DNA of 42,542 nucleotides from assembly GCA_902461935.1 (NCBI GenBank), contig CABPZP010000014.1, positions 1 to 42,542 of the forward strand. The letters run 5' to 3'. The position numbers and the translations under genes were made by a program. Below are positions 15,221 through 22,862 of this stretch, in pieces. The number at the start of each line of letters is the position of its first letter. The stretch's first letter is position 1. Under the pieces are notes generated by a model, which saw only the letters and a list, made by a program, of their open reading frames with translations, ran no database searches and was not told the DNA's origin. The DNA is from Merdicola sp905200315. GTDB taxonomy: Bacteria > Bacillota > Clostridia > TANB77 > CAG-508.

Positions 15221-15266
15221 AAAAACTCCTTGATTTAACATTAATATATTATATTCAGGAGTTTTT
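15221..15266 (-). promoter_or_regulatory. Inverted repeat enclosing the spoIIIAB Shine-Dalgarno
   Basis: AAAAACTCCT (15221-15230) and AGGAGTTTTT (15257-15266) are perfect 10-bp arms around a 26-nt AT-rich loop. On the minus strand the 3' arm is AGGAGTTTTT, which contains the spoIIIAB SD and ends in a T run just before the ATG. It could hide the SD, or act as an intrinsic terminator that fires just before spoIIIAB. Confidence 0.6.
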
Positions 15267-15300
15267 GCTTTTAGAACATATTTATATATAAAATATAAAT

Positions 15301-15350
15301 AGTAGACATATATATTACATCTTCTATTAGATATAATGTATATGCCTACT
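15301..15350. terminator. Long stem-loop after the coiled-coil gene
   Basis: Arms 15301-15321 and 15330-15350 pair over 21 positions with two wobbles and one mismatch, loop 8 nt. On the minus strand it follows the 15379 stop by about 28 nt and is trailed by ATTTATATTTT, so it is a weak terminator or mRNA-stabilising hairpin for that gene. Confidence 0.5.
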
Positions 15351-15378
15351 ACTTTTCCGGTTATTTTCAGATTATAAA

Positions 15379-15792
15379 TTATTTTGAATTTACTGCCTTT
15401 TCTAAATTAGTAATTCTAACTTCATGTGAAAGTAAACGTTTATTGTTTAATGCCATGTAATTTTCATATTCATCAAACTTTTTATCATTTTTCTGGTCAT
15501 CCATCATTATTTTTTCAAACATAGCATCAATTTTTTTACCGTACTTTTCTTCGAAATAAAAATTGTTGTCAATAATTTTTTCTTCAAGTTGATCAAATCT
15601 TTTGTCTAAAATTTTATTGTTTTCTTTAATTTTTTCATCTATCATAACAGATATTTTTTCGTTATTAGCCTCTATTTTTTCGTCCATCATAACAGATAGC
15701 TTTTCATTGTTAGCTTCTATTTTTTCGTCCATCACTTTGTACAATTTTTCGTTGTTTGCTTCCATCAATTCAATAAATCTTTTTTCTTCCAT
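15379..15792 (-). CDS. Repetitive coiled-coil protein inserted between spoIIIAA and spoIIIAB
   Basis: 137 residues, no membrane segment and no signal peptide. The first half is a tandem ~15-residue repeat (MDEKIEANNEKLSVM and variants; also visible as near-identical 45-bp DNA repeats around 15625-15760). The second half continues as charged heptads (RFDQLEEKIIDNN, KNDKKFDEYENYM, RITNLEKAV). The whole protein should be one long coiled coil. SD AGGAGG precedes the ATG. It has its own promoter upstream and hairpins downstream. This is not a known member of the spoIIIA operon, so it looks like a passenger gene. Function unknown; coiled-coil tail proteins of phage origin are one possibility. Confidence 0.75.
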   Translation of the reverse strand: MEEKRFIELMEANNEKLYKVMDEKIEANNEKLSVMMDEKIEANNEKISVMIDEKIKENNKILDKRFDQLEEKIIDNNFYFEEKYGKKIDAMFEKIMMDDQKNDKKFDEYENYMALNNKRLLSHEVRITNLEKAVNSK

Positions 15793-15823
15793 TAATTTTC
15801 ACCTCCTTCTTTTTTATAAAAGT

Positions 15824-15852
15824 ATTTTAACATTATTCTTTTTACTATGCAA
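15824..15852 (-). promoter_or_regulatory. Candidate sigma-A promoter of the coiled-coil gene
   Basis: On the minus strand TTGCAT (15847-15852), a 17-bp spacer and TAAAAT (15824-15829), inside the 77-bp gap after spoIIIAA. Confidence 0.5.
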
Positions 15853-15869
15853 TAAATATTTAATATTTT

Positions 15870-16790
15870 TTAAATTATTTTGTATTCTTTATTTATTTTA
15901 TCTAATGCATATATTTTATTTACTTTTCCTTTATTGTTTTTATCTAAAAATATCAGTCTTTCAAATATATATTTTTCTATTAATTCTGCTATAGCTGGAT
16001 TTAGTTTTAAATCTTCTAATGAATTTCCATGTGCTGTAAATATTCCTTTTATTCCTGAACATACTGCATAGTTTATTTCTTGCACATCTTCTTTACTTCC
16101 TATTTCATCTGCTACTATAATTTCTGGTGCCATTGACCTTATAAGCATTTTCATTCCTATAGATTTTTTAATGTTTTCAATTATATCTGTTCTTATTCCT
16201 AAGTCGTTTTGAGGAATTCCTTTATACATTGCTGCAATTTCTCCTCTTTCATCTACAACTCCTATGTTTTTTCCTGTAATTTCTTCGGTTCCATTACTCA
16301 AATTTCTAATTATATCTCTTAAAAGTGTTGTTTTTCCTGCACCTGGTGGAGATACAATTAAAGTGTTATAAATAGTATTTTCTTCTTTATTAATTATTTC
16401 TTTAATTATGTTGTTAGAGCAACCTATTATTTGCCTTGCTATTCTAAAATTCAAGTTTGATATGTAATTTAAGTTTTTAACTTGATTATTTTCTATTACT
16501 GCACTTCCTGTAATTCCTATTCTATGTCCACCTTTTATGGTTATAAAACCTTCACATATTTGATTTTGGTATGAATATATAGAATTTTCGCAAATACTTT
16601 GCAATACATTCAATACATCTTCTGTTTGTACTATATAGTTTATTATTTTTTCGGAATTGTTTAATTTTAAAATAATTGGTTTAGAATTTCTTATTCTTAT
16701 TTCTTCTATAACTAAATTATTATTTATTTCATTCTCCAAAACTACTCTTATTTTATCTGGAAAATATCTTAAAATATCATTATAGCTCAT
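15870..16790 (-). CDS. spoIIIAA: Stage III sporulation protein AA (ATPase)
   Basis: 306 residues, matching B. subtilis (307). It is an AAA-like ATPase related to type II/IV secretion ATPases that energises the SpoIIIA complex. Walker A is at about residues 146-154 (SPPGAGKTT), followed by LRDIIRNLSNG, GVVDERGEIAA, NDLGIRTDI, MLIRSMAPEIIVADEIGS (Walker B) and TAHGNSLEDL. The N-terminal domain has EIRIRNSKPIIL and GHRIGITG. It is the first gene of the operon, but the following gene is the coiled-coil insert rather than spoIIIAB. In B. subtilis the operon is transcribed by sigma-E; no confident sigma-E site was identified here. Confidence 0.96.
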   Translation of the reverse strand: MSYNDILRYFPDKIRVVLENEINNNLVIEEIRIRNSKPIILKLNNSEKIINYIVQTEDVLNVLQSICENSIYSYQNQICEGFITIKGGHRIGITGSAVIENNQVKNLNYISNLNFRIARQIIGCSNNIIKEIINKEENTIYNTLIVSPPGAGKTTLLRDIIRNLSNGTEEITGKNIGVVDERGEIAAMYKGIPQNDLGIRTDIIENIKKSIGMKMLIRSMAPEIIVADEIGSKEDVQEINYAVCSGIKGIFTAHGNSLEDLKLNPAIAELIEKYIFERLIFLDKNNKGKVNKIYALDKINKEYKII

Positions 16791-16807
16791 TTTTTCATCC
16801 TTTCATA

Positions 16808-16832
16808 GAAAGGCAACCGTTTTGGTCACCTT
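16808..16832 (-). repeat. Short GC-containing hairpin upstream of spoIIIAA
   Basis: On the minus strand AAAGGTGACC, AAAAC, GGTTGCCTTT: a 10-bp stem kept by two GT wobbles. The sequence resembles the hairpin after fucO (TGTAGAGGTGAC...). It may be a scattered member of the same repeat family or a leader hairpin. Confidence 0.35.
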
Positions 16833-16857
16833 TACATTTCTATATAATATAAAATTA

Positions 16858-16893
16858 CCCTTGCATATACATATTAATATATATATGCAAGGG
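16858..16893 (-). terminator. Terminator of the sortase-cohesin-dockerin operon
   Basis: CCCTTGCATATA (16858-16869) and TATATGCAAGGG (16882-16893) form a perfect 12-bp stem. On the minus strand TAATTTTATATT follows. It is 55 bp past the dockerin-protein stop. Confidence 0.65.
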
Positions 16894-16947
16894 CACCTGA
16901 ATTTATGAATATTTTTAGATTATTTTAATTATAGAATTTTATATATA

Positions 16948-19900
16948 TTATTTTGTAAGTTCTATTGTAACTTGAGTTGCATCTTTTGCAACAGTTATTT
17001 TTGCATTATTATTTGTTATAACACTCTTAATTGAGCTTATATATTCTTTTACTTCTTTTACATTATCTTTTGTTATACCTTTAATTCCTTTTTCTTCTAT
17101 TCCATTTGCTTCATCTTTTGCTACATAAATTAATTCATCATCTGTATAATCTTTTAGTGCTACTTTAGATAACTCTACTGGTGCTGTTTTTCTCGTAGCT
17201 AAAGTTATTGTTCCATCTTTAGCTATTGTTACTTTTTTGCTTCCATTTAAGGCATCTGCTGTTAAATCAACTGTTCCTTCTGCAACTGTAACATTCATAC
17301 TTGCAGCTATATTACAGTTTGTTGTAATTGTAACTCCTTTATTAGCTACAACATTTATTGTTCCTTTTTGGATTGATGTTTGGTCTTTAGAACCAACAAA
17401 GTTTATTGTTAAAACTTCATCACTTTCGAAACCTAAAGTGTTGCTTTCTGTATTTGGTGTTACAGTAAGTTTTTGAGCTGTAGCACCTATTGTTGTTTTA
17501 GCTACTGTAGAAACTTTTACACCATTAATTATAGCTTTTGAGTTTACAACATATGTTTTATCACCTTTAACTTCAACATCGCTATTTACATTTATTGCAT
17601 CAGCTGTCACTCCACTTAAATCATAAATTGCACCTGTACCATTTAAATTGATTTCTTTAAATGTTCCACTTATAGTTTTTGCAAATTTATTATTACAAGT
17701 AACATTTAATGTATAGTCTTTTAAATCTCCGAATTTTCTTGTACTTTCTTTGTCATTTAATGTTGCTGTTATTGTTTTTTCATTTATACTTATAACATCT
17801 CCAGCTTCAAATTTTTCAACTAAAGATACTACATTTGCAAATTCTGTTGGATAAATACCATCTGTATTATCATAAACTGTTTTATTTATTATCATTTTAT
17901 TTGTATCTGCATATATTTTACCTGTATTTTCTTTAGCTTCTTTTTCATTTTTTGTTACTGTTAAGTTTGAAATTGATGGCATTGTAGCTTTTGTATTTAA
18001 TGTTGAAGTATAATTAGATTCTAATTTAATTCCTTCAACTGTTGTAATTAATTTGAAAGCATATTTTTTATTGCTTTCTAATCCATCTATAACAATTTTA
18101 CCGTCTTTTGATAATTCTACATTTTTTTCACTTATTTTTGTATATTGTGGTTTTGTTTCATCTATGCTACCTAATTTACCAGCAGCAAGTTCTTTTACAT
18201 TTGATGCATCATAGATTTCTACTTTATATTCTGTTTTTATTCCTGTAATAGCTATAGGATTTGAAACAGTATATTCAACTGAGTTATCTTTTTCTGTAGG
18301 TGCAGTAAGTGATGGTGCAGTTGTTGTTAAAGTATATATTTTATTAGATGTTGCTTCATCTGAATTTATTAATGAAACTTGTCCATCATTTGCAACTACA
18401 ATAATTTTAACAAAATAAATTGTATTATCTTGTGGTAAAGTTATTACTCCTTTGTCATCTGGTGTTACAAGTGTTGGAGTTGTTTCTTTTCCATCATTAT
18501 CTAAACTTATTAATTGAACTTTTATTTCTTTAAAGGTTCCTTCTTTGTTTGGATTTTCATATGTTAAATATGTTTTTCCATCTTCTTTATTTTCTAGTTT
18601 TACATTTTTAACTGCTTCTAATTTTGAAACAACTATTTCATCTGAAGTTACTGTTTCAGAAGCTTCTATATTGGCTGTTCCTTTTACTTGAACAGTTATT
18701 TTGTATGTACCTGTTTCTGTTGCATTACTTGAAATGTTTATTTCTTTTTCTGTAGTTGTTGTAAAAGCAATTACTTTGTTATCTTTTAAGATATTAACAA
18801 CATATGCTGCGCCTGTATTTTTTTCATCTTTCCATGTAAATTTACCTGTTGCAACTCCATCTGTAACTGTTGCTTTTAATTCTTTAACTGCTGTTGCTTG
18901 GTTAGCATTATCTTTAGCTATAACAACAGTTTCAGCTACTGATCTGCTACCATATTTGTTTTCTAATATAAATGTAACATTAGCAGATGCCCCTTCAGTT
19001 AATTCGTTTGAAATTTCATAGTTTTCTACTTTATTATTTGAAACTTCTATTGTTTTTGCATCTTTTATATCTGATATAGAATCACCTATAACATAATATA
19101 CTTTTGTTATATCATTTTTTCCATATCCTTCTAAAGAAAGTGTTGCTGTTCTTGTTGCTGTACGTTTTGTATTTACGTTTGTAGCCGCAGGAGCTTCAGT
19201 ATTTTTTATAACTGTTGTTGTTCCAACAACTTCTGCATCTTTATCTACTCCAGCTACTAATTCAACAGAAAGTACGCCATCAACTAAATCTGAAACATCA
19301 ATTCCATCAACTTCTACTTTTGTTGTATTTTTAGTTATAGTTACTGGTTTGGTAACTACTTTATCTTTACCATTTACATCTAATCCCTTAACATTTAATG
19401 TTAAGCTAACATCTTTATCAGATACTTGTGCAACATTTACAGTAACTTTTGAACTTGTTACATTTTGATTATTAATAATACCTTCATTTACAGAAAGTGA
19501 ATAATCATATTTTTCATCTTCCATATCTGGTAATTTATCAATTACAGATGCTAAACTTCCAACATAGAATTTTTGCATATCTAAAGCATCATTAACATCA
19601 ACATCTGCATTGTTTCTAACATCTGCTGCTTCTAATTGAACATTATCTAATTCAACATTACCAACATAATATTGTTTTACTTGTAATGCATCGTTTACAT
19701 CAACAAAACCATCTTTGTTAACGTCTCCATAGATTACTACAGTATATTCTTTACCATTTGCAGTAAATGTATCTCCTGTACGTACTACAGTATTATCATT
19801 TGGTATTGCTGCTCCATTAAATTTTGTTACATTTGCAAATTTTTCGCTTGTTGCTATTTCTTTAAATGTTACACAGTCTTCTGCATTTGCAAGAACAAAT

Positions 19901-20061
19901 GGAACTATTGTTTTATTTTCTACTAATTGTTTATAAATTCCTACTGGACTTGTTTTTATTTCATCTTGAATTTCTGTAGCTAATGTTTTTGGATTGCATA
20001 CATTAAGAGCCATTAAACCAGCTAAAGCTAAAGATGATACTACTTTTAATTTTTTATTCAC
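16948..20061 (-). CDS. Large secreted protein with N-terminal dockerin and Ig/Fn3-like repeats
   Basis: 1037 residues. A signal peptide (KVVSSLALAGLMALNVC) is followed by a small beta region and then a type I dockerin at about 112-170. The first calcium loop is canonical (GDVNKDGFVDVND, 112-124) with helix ALQVKQYYVG. The second (ADVRNNADVDVND, 146-158) keeps the end aspartates but has Arg, Asn and Ala at inner positions. The rest is a chain of beta-rich, Fn3/Ig-like modules ending in a repetitive beta-helix-like region; no catalytic domain, LPXTG motif or hydrophobic anchor is visible. It begins with GTG behind AAGGGGG. It lies 27 bp after the cohesin-like gene and is probably held on the surface by that protein. 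Confidence 0.88.
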   Translation of the reverse strand: MNKKLKVVSSLALAGLMALNVCNPKTLATEIQDEIKTSPVGIYKQLVENKTIVPFVLANAEDCVTFKEIATSEKFANVTKFNGAAIPNDNTVVRTGDTFTANGKEYTVVIYGDVNKDGFVDVNDALQVKQYYVGNVELDNVQLEAADVRNNADVDVNDALDMQKFYVGSLASVIDKLPDMEDEKYDYSLSVNEGIINNQNVTSSKVTVNVAQVSDKDVSLTLNVKGLDVNGKDKVVTKPVTITKNTTKVEVDGIDVSDLVDGVLSVELVAGVDKDAEVVGTTTVIKNTEAPAATNVNTKRTATRTATLSLEGYGKNDITKVYYVIGDSISDIKDAKTIEVSNNKVENYEISNELTEGASANVTFILENKYGSRSVAETVVIAKDNANQATAVKELKATVTDGVATGKFTWKDEKNTGAAYVVNILKDNKVIAFTTTTEKEINISSNATETGTYKITVQVKGTANIEASETVTSDEIVVSKLEAVKNVKLENKEDGKTYLTYENPNKEGTFKEIKVQLISLDNDGKETTPTLVTPDDKGVITLPQDNTIYFVKIIVVANDGQVSLINSDEATSNKIYTLTTTAPSLTAPTEKDNSVEYTVSNPIAITGIKTEYKVEIYDASNVKELAAGKLGSIDETKPQYTKISEKNVELSKDGKIVIDGLESNKKYAFKLITTVEGIKLESNYTSTLNTKATMPSISNLTVTKNEKEAKENTGKIYADTNKMIINKTVYDNTDGIYPTEFANVVSLVEKFEAGDVISINEKTITATLNDKESTRKFGDLKDYTLNVTCNNKFAKTISGTFKEINLNGTGAIYDLSGVTADAINVNSDVEVKGDKTYVVNSKAIINGVKVSTVAKTTIGATAQKLTVTPNTESNTLGFESDEVLTINFVGSKDQTSIQKGTINVVANKGVTITTNCNIAASMNVTVAEGTVDLTADALNGSKKVTIAKDGTITLATRKTAPVELSKVALKDYTDDELIYVAKDEANGIEEKGIKGITKDNVKEVKEYISSIKSVITNNNAKITVAKDATQVTIELTK

Positions 20062-20088
20062 TTTAATTTCCCCCTTGAAAACTTAAAA

Positions 20089-20736
20089 TTATTTACTTAT
20101 TTTTCTTGCTACAACTATTCCTGCAACTGTTGTTAAAGCTATTCCCGCAATTGTAACTACAGAAGCACCAGTTTGAGGTAATTTTGTTATTGTTTTTCCT
20201 TCATCATTTACTTTTTTGTTTGTTGTAGTGCCTTTTTTATCTGTTTTTCCTGTATTAGTCGTATCTTTTTTATCTGTATCTGTTGTGTCTTTTTTGTCTG
20301 TATCTGTTGTTGTTGTTTTTTCAGCAACTTTAACTGATACAGTGTTTGCTGGCATTGCTTCGCTTGATTCTGTTGTTAATCTTGTAACTTCAAAAGAAGC
20401 TGAATCTGTTAATTCTTTAGCTTTGAATGTAAATGTAACAGCTGTTGTTGTTTTATCTGTGCTTGTTCCAGCAACTTTTACAACTCCATTTGCATTTCCT
20501 GTTGTTAATTCTCCTATAGAACTTGAAGCTGATACAAATTCAAATTTACTTGAATCATATTTTAGCCATGTTCCTATTGAATGTGTTTCTTTAACACTTA
20601 CAGTAACTGTTACTGTATCTCCTTTATTTGCTTCTGTTTTGTTTGCGCTTATAGATGAAGCGTTTACGCTTGTAGCTAATGCTACTAATAGTACTATTGT
20701 TACTATTCCTGATAATAATTTTTTCATTTTATTCAT
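20089..20736 (-). CDS. Cell-wall-anchored cohesin-like protein (LPQTG)
   Basis: 215 residues. Signal peptide (KLLSGIVTIVLLVALATSVNA) is followed by one cohesin-fold domain at about 28-138: SISANKTEANKGDTVTVTVSV at the start, LKYDSSKFEFVSAS, and AVTFTFKAKELTDSASFEV, the pattern of the cohesin/CBM superfamily. A Thr/Asp/Lys-rich linker follows (about 139-180). The C-terminus is a full sortase signal: LPQTG at 186-190, a hydrophobic helix and the basic tail ARKISK. It sits between a sortase gene and a dockerin gene, which strengthens the cohesin reading considerably, although the domain is divergent. An alternative is a generic CBM2/CBM3-like adhesin. Start ATG at 20736 or, with better SD spacing, 20727. 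Confidence 0.82.
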   Translation of the reverse strand: MNKMKKLLSGIVTIVLLVALATSVNASSISANKTEANKGDTVTVTVSVKETHSIGTWLKYDSSKFEFVSASSSIGELTTGNANGVVKVAGTSTDKTTTAVTFTFKAKELTDSASFEVTRLTTESSEAMPANTVSVKVAEKTTTTDTDKKDTTDTDKKDTTNTGKTDKKGTTTNKKVNDEGKTITKLPQTGASVVTIAGIALTTVAGIVVARKISK

Positions 20737-20760
20737 TTCCTTTCTAATTTTAATTTTTAA

Positions 20761-21435
20761 TTAGGCTTCTTCTTTTGCCTTTATGATAAGTCTTGTTAGT
20801 CCTCCTGGATTACAAGTAATAAGAGTAACTTCCTTAACTCCTTGATAAGTAGGGTCTAAACATTCTAAGTCTGTTGGATTGCAAGTGTAAATATTAAATA
20901 TTTTATATGTTACCTTTGTTTTTTCTTCCTTATTAATTAAATATAAAGAGTCTCCAATTTCTAGTTTTTTTGCATCTTTTAACATATTTTTGTAATTATG
21001 TCCTGTAATGCAAAAATTTCCTATTTCATTTATATTTGGACCATAAAACTTTGTAACCGATAAATTTAATGAATCATCAGTTGTTTTATTTAAAATATTC
21101 TTTTCTACACCTATTTTTTCAATCACAAGCTGACCAATTACTTTGTAGTCTCCCATTTTTTCTGGTAAATCTACATTTACTATATTTTCATCTTTCTTAT
21201 CTTCTACATTTTGATTTACAGGAGTATTTTCTATATTTGCAGTACAAATAACTTCACTTTCTTCATTTGTATTTTGTACTTTTATTTGTTTGGCAATTTT
21301 ATATCCAACATAGAATATAAGAATAATAATTAATATAGCACAAATTCCTTTTTTCTTATTGAATTTCCTTTTGGTGTTTATGCTTCTTTTCCCTTTATTA
21401 TAAGGAATACTCTTTTTCACTTTATAATTTTTCAC
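20761..21435 (-). CDS. Sortase (class D/E-like transpeptidase)
   Basis: 224 residues, type II membrane topology: a basic N-terminus, one helix (ICAILIIILIFYVGYKIA, about 31-48), then the beta-barrel. Catalytic residues are all present: His146 in ITGHNY, Cys208 in TLITCNP and Arg215 in LTRLIIKA. It should cleave the LPQTG of the adjacent cohesin-like protein and attach it to the wall. Start is uncertain: the GTG at 21435 overlaps its own SD (AAGGAGGTG), while the next in-frame GTG at 21420 is 14 nt away. It is the first gene of the three-gene operon, 24 bp before the cohesin-like gene, behind an operator-controlled promoter. Confidence 0.92.
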   Translation of the reverse strand: MKNYKVKKSIPYNKGKRSINTKRKFNKKKGICAILIIILIFYVGYKIAKQIKVQNTNEESEVICTANIENTPVNQNVEDKKDENIVNVDLPEKMGDYKVIGQLVIEKIGVEKNILNKTTDDSLNLSVTKFYGPNINEIGNFCITGHNYKNMLKDAKKLEIGDSLYLINKEEKTKVTYKIFNIYTCNPTDLECLDPTYQGVKEVTLITCNPGGLTRLIIKAKEEA

Positions 21436-21501
21436 CTCCTTATAACTATAGTTATTTACACTGCTTTTATTGATATTCTCTACCTTTTATTTCGAGAATA
21501 T

Positions 21502-21556
21502 TAACCTGTTTTAGGTTATCTTGGATTATTTTAACCTAAAACAGGTTAGATGTCAA
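21502..21556 (-). promoter_or_regulatory. Sigma-A promoter with two palindromic operators, sortase operon
   Basis: On the minus strand TTGACA (21551-21556), a 17-bp spacer and TAAAAT (21528-21533). The sequence AACCT-N5-AGGTT occurs twice: AACCTAAAACAGGTT on the plus strand at 21533-21547, filling the spacer, and AACCTGTTTTAGGTT at 21503-21517, just downstream of the expected start site. Together they are 17-bp perfect inverted arms (21502-21518 and 21532-21548). Centres are 30 bp apart, about three helical turns, which suits cooperative repressor binding. Confidence 0.85.
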
Positions 21557-21678
21557 CAACTTATTTTAAAAAATATAAAATTAAATAAATATGTAATTTC
21601 TATGAGTTTTACAAATTAACTTTATGCCTAATATATATACTCTTTTTACATATACTAATTTAAAGGAGGTGCCATATC

Positions 21679-21903
21679 ATTAATACACGCTATCCAAGGA
21701 TTCGCTCTTTAAGGGAAGATCATGATATGACGCAAAAGCAAATTTCTCAAATTTTAAATATGTCTCAAACTGGATATTCCAAATATGAAACAGGTGAAAA
21801 TGATATTCCAACTCATATATTAATTGAATTATCTAAATTATATAAAACATCTGTAGATTATATTTTAGGCTTAACAGATGATCCACTCCTAAAAAGCGAA
21901 TAA
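21679..21903 (+). CDS. Small XRE-family regulator with a non-canonical ATT/ATC start
   Basis: About 74 residues, divergent from the sortase operon. The translated frame reads INTRYPRIRSLREDHDMTQK, then a QISQILNMSQTGYSKYETGE helix-turn-helix and LIELSKLYKTSVDYILGLTD, a textbook cro/C1 domain. No ATG, GTG or TTG lies at the right place; the first in-frame ATG is inside the domain. A strong SD (AAAGGAGGT, 21662-21670) points to ATT at 21679 (9 nt) or ATC at 21676 (6 nt). The homologous position would be ATG-AAT if one base were different, so a start-codon mutation or sequencing error is possible. It is the best candidate repressor for the two operators at 21502-21548. Confidence 0.8.
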   Translation: MNTRYPRIRSLREDHDMTQKQISQILNMSQTGYSKYETGENDIPTHILIELSKLYKTSVDYILGLTDDPLLKSE

Positions 21904-21906
21904 AAA

Positions 21907-21934
21907 TAGAGGTTGATTTTATCTTCAACCTCTA
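21907..21934. terminator. Bidirectional terminator between the XRE gene and yebC
   Basis: TAGAGGTTGA (21907-21916) and TCAACCTCTA (21925-21934) form a perfect 10-bp stem. The plus strand continues with CTTTTATTATAAATTTT and the minus strand with TTTTTATTCG, so it can stop both convergent transcripts. Confidence 0.75.
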
Positions 21935-21949
21935 CTTTTATTATAAATT

Positions 21950-22669
21950 TTATTCTTCCCAATTATGGTAAACATTCATAACGTCATCTAATTCATCTAG
22001 TTTTTCTATAAGTCTTTCCATTTTTTCTTGTCCTTTTTCATCTAATGCAACATATGTAGTTGGAACTCTTTGAATTTCAGCTTCTACAAATTCTAATCCT
22101 TCATTTTCTAAAGCTTCTCTAACTGTAGAAAAATCTTCAGGTGATGTTGTTATCTCGTAACATTCTTCATCAGATGTAAAGTCTTCTGCTCCATTATCTA
22201 ATGCAAGCATCATAAGTTCATCCTCATCTTTATCTGTAGTTGTTTTATCTATTACAATAATACCTTTTCTATTAAATAAATAAGACACACAACCTGTTGT
22301 TCCAAGATTTCCTCCAGATTTATCGAAAACATGTCTTACATCTGCTGCAGTTCTGTTTTTATTATCTGTACTTGCTTCAACAATAACTGCAACACCACAA
22401 GGTCCATAACCTTCATAAATCATTTCTTCATAATTTTCACTACTGCTTGATGCTTTTTTAATTGCATTATTAATTGTATCGTTTGGCATATTTGCAGCTT
22501 TACATTTAGCAATAACATTTTTTAATTTAGAATTACCAGCTGGGTCTGGTCCACCTTCTTTAGTTGCAATTAATAATTCTCTTCCAAGTTTTGTAAAGAT
22601 TTTACCTCTAGCTGCATCTGCTTTACCTTTTTTAGCTTGTATATTGTGCCATTTGCTGTGTCCTGACAT
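21950..22669 (-). CDS. yebC: YebC/PmpR (TACO1) family translation or regulatory factor
   Basis: 239 residues with the invariant N-terminus SGHSKWHNIQAKKGKADAARG and KIFTKLGRELLIATKEGGPDP. It also has the NMPNDTINNAIKKA segment and the family's three-domain length. Members were long annotated as DNA-binding regulators; more recent work on the family implicates them in resolving ribosome stalling on proline-rich stretches. SD AGGAGG precedes the ATG. It follows abiEii but is separated by about 190 bp of AT-rich sequence and is probably a separate unit. Confidence 0.96.
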   Translation of the reverse strand: MSGHSKWHNIQAKKGKADAARGKIFTKLGRELLIATKEGGPDPAGNSKLKNVIAKCKAANMPNDTINNAIKKASSSSENYEEMIYEGYGPCGVAVIVEASTDNKNRTAADVRHVFDKSGGNLGTTGCVSYLFNRKGIIVIDKTTTDKDEDELMMLALDNGAEDFTSDEECYEITTSPEDFSTVREALENEGLEFVEAEIQRVPTTYVALDEKGQEKMERLIEKLDELDDVMNVYHNWEE

Positions 22670-22862
22670 TTTAATTCCTCCTTTTATTCTTTTACTCTAT
22701 CTTAAAAAATTTTCTAAATTTTACAAATTCAGTTAACATTGTAACATATATTTTTATGTTTGTGTAGGCTTTTTTTAAAATATTTTTTGTATTTTACTAC
22801 TCACAATAAAAACTAAGCAATTAACATATTTATCTGTTAGTTGTTTTAATTAACAAAAAATA

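Noticed and set aside
20216..20764. 182-codon plus-strand frame
   Set aside because: Antisense to the LPXTG cohesin-like gene; its Val/Ser-rich translation mirrors the Thr/Lys-rich linker.
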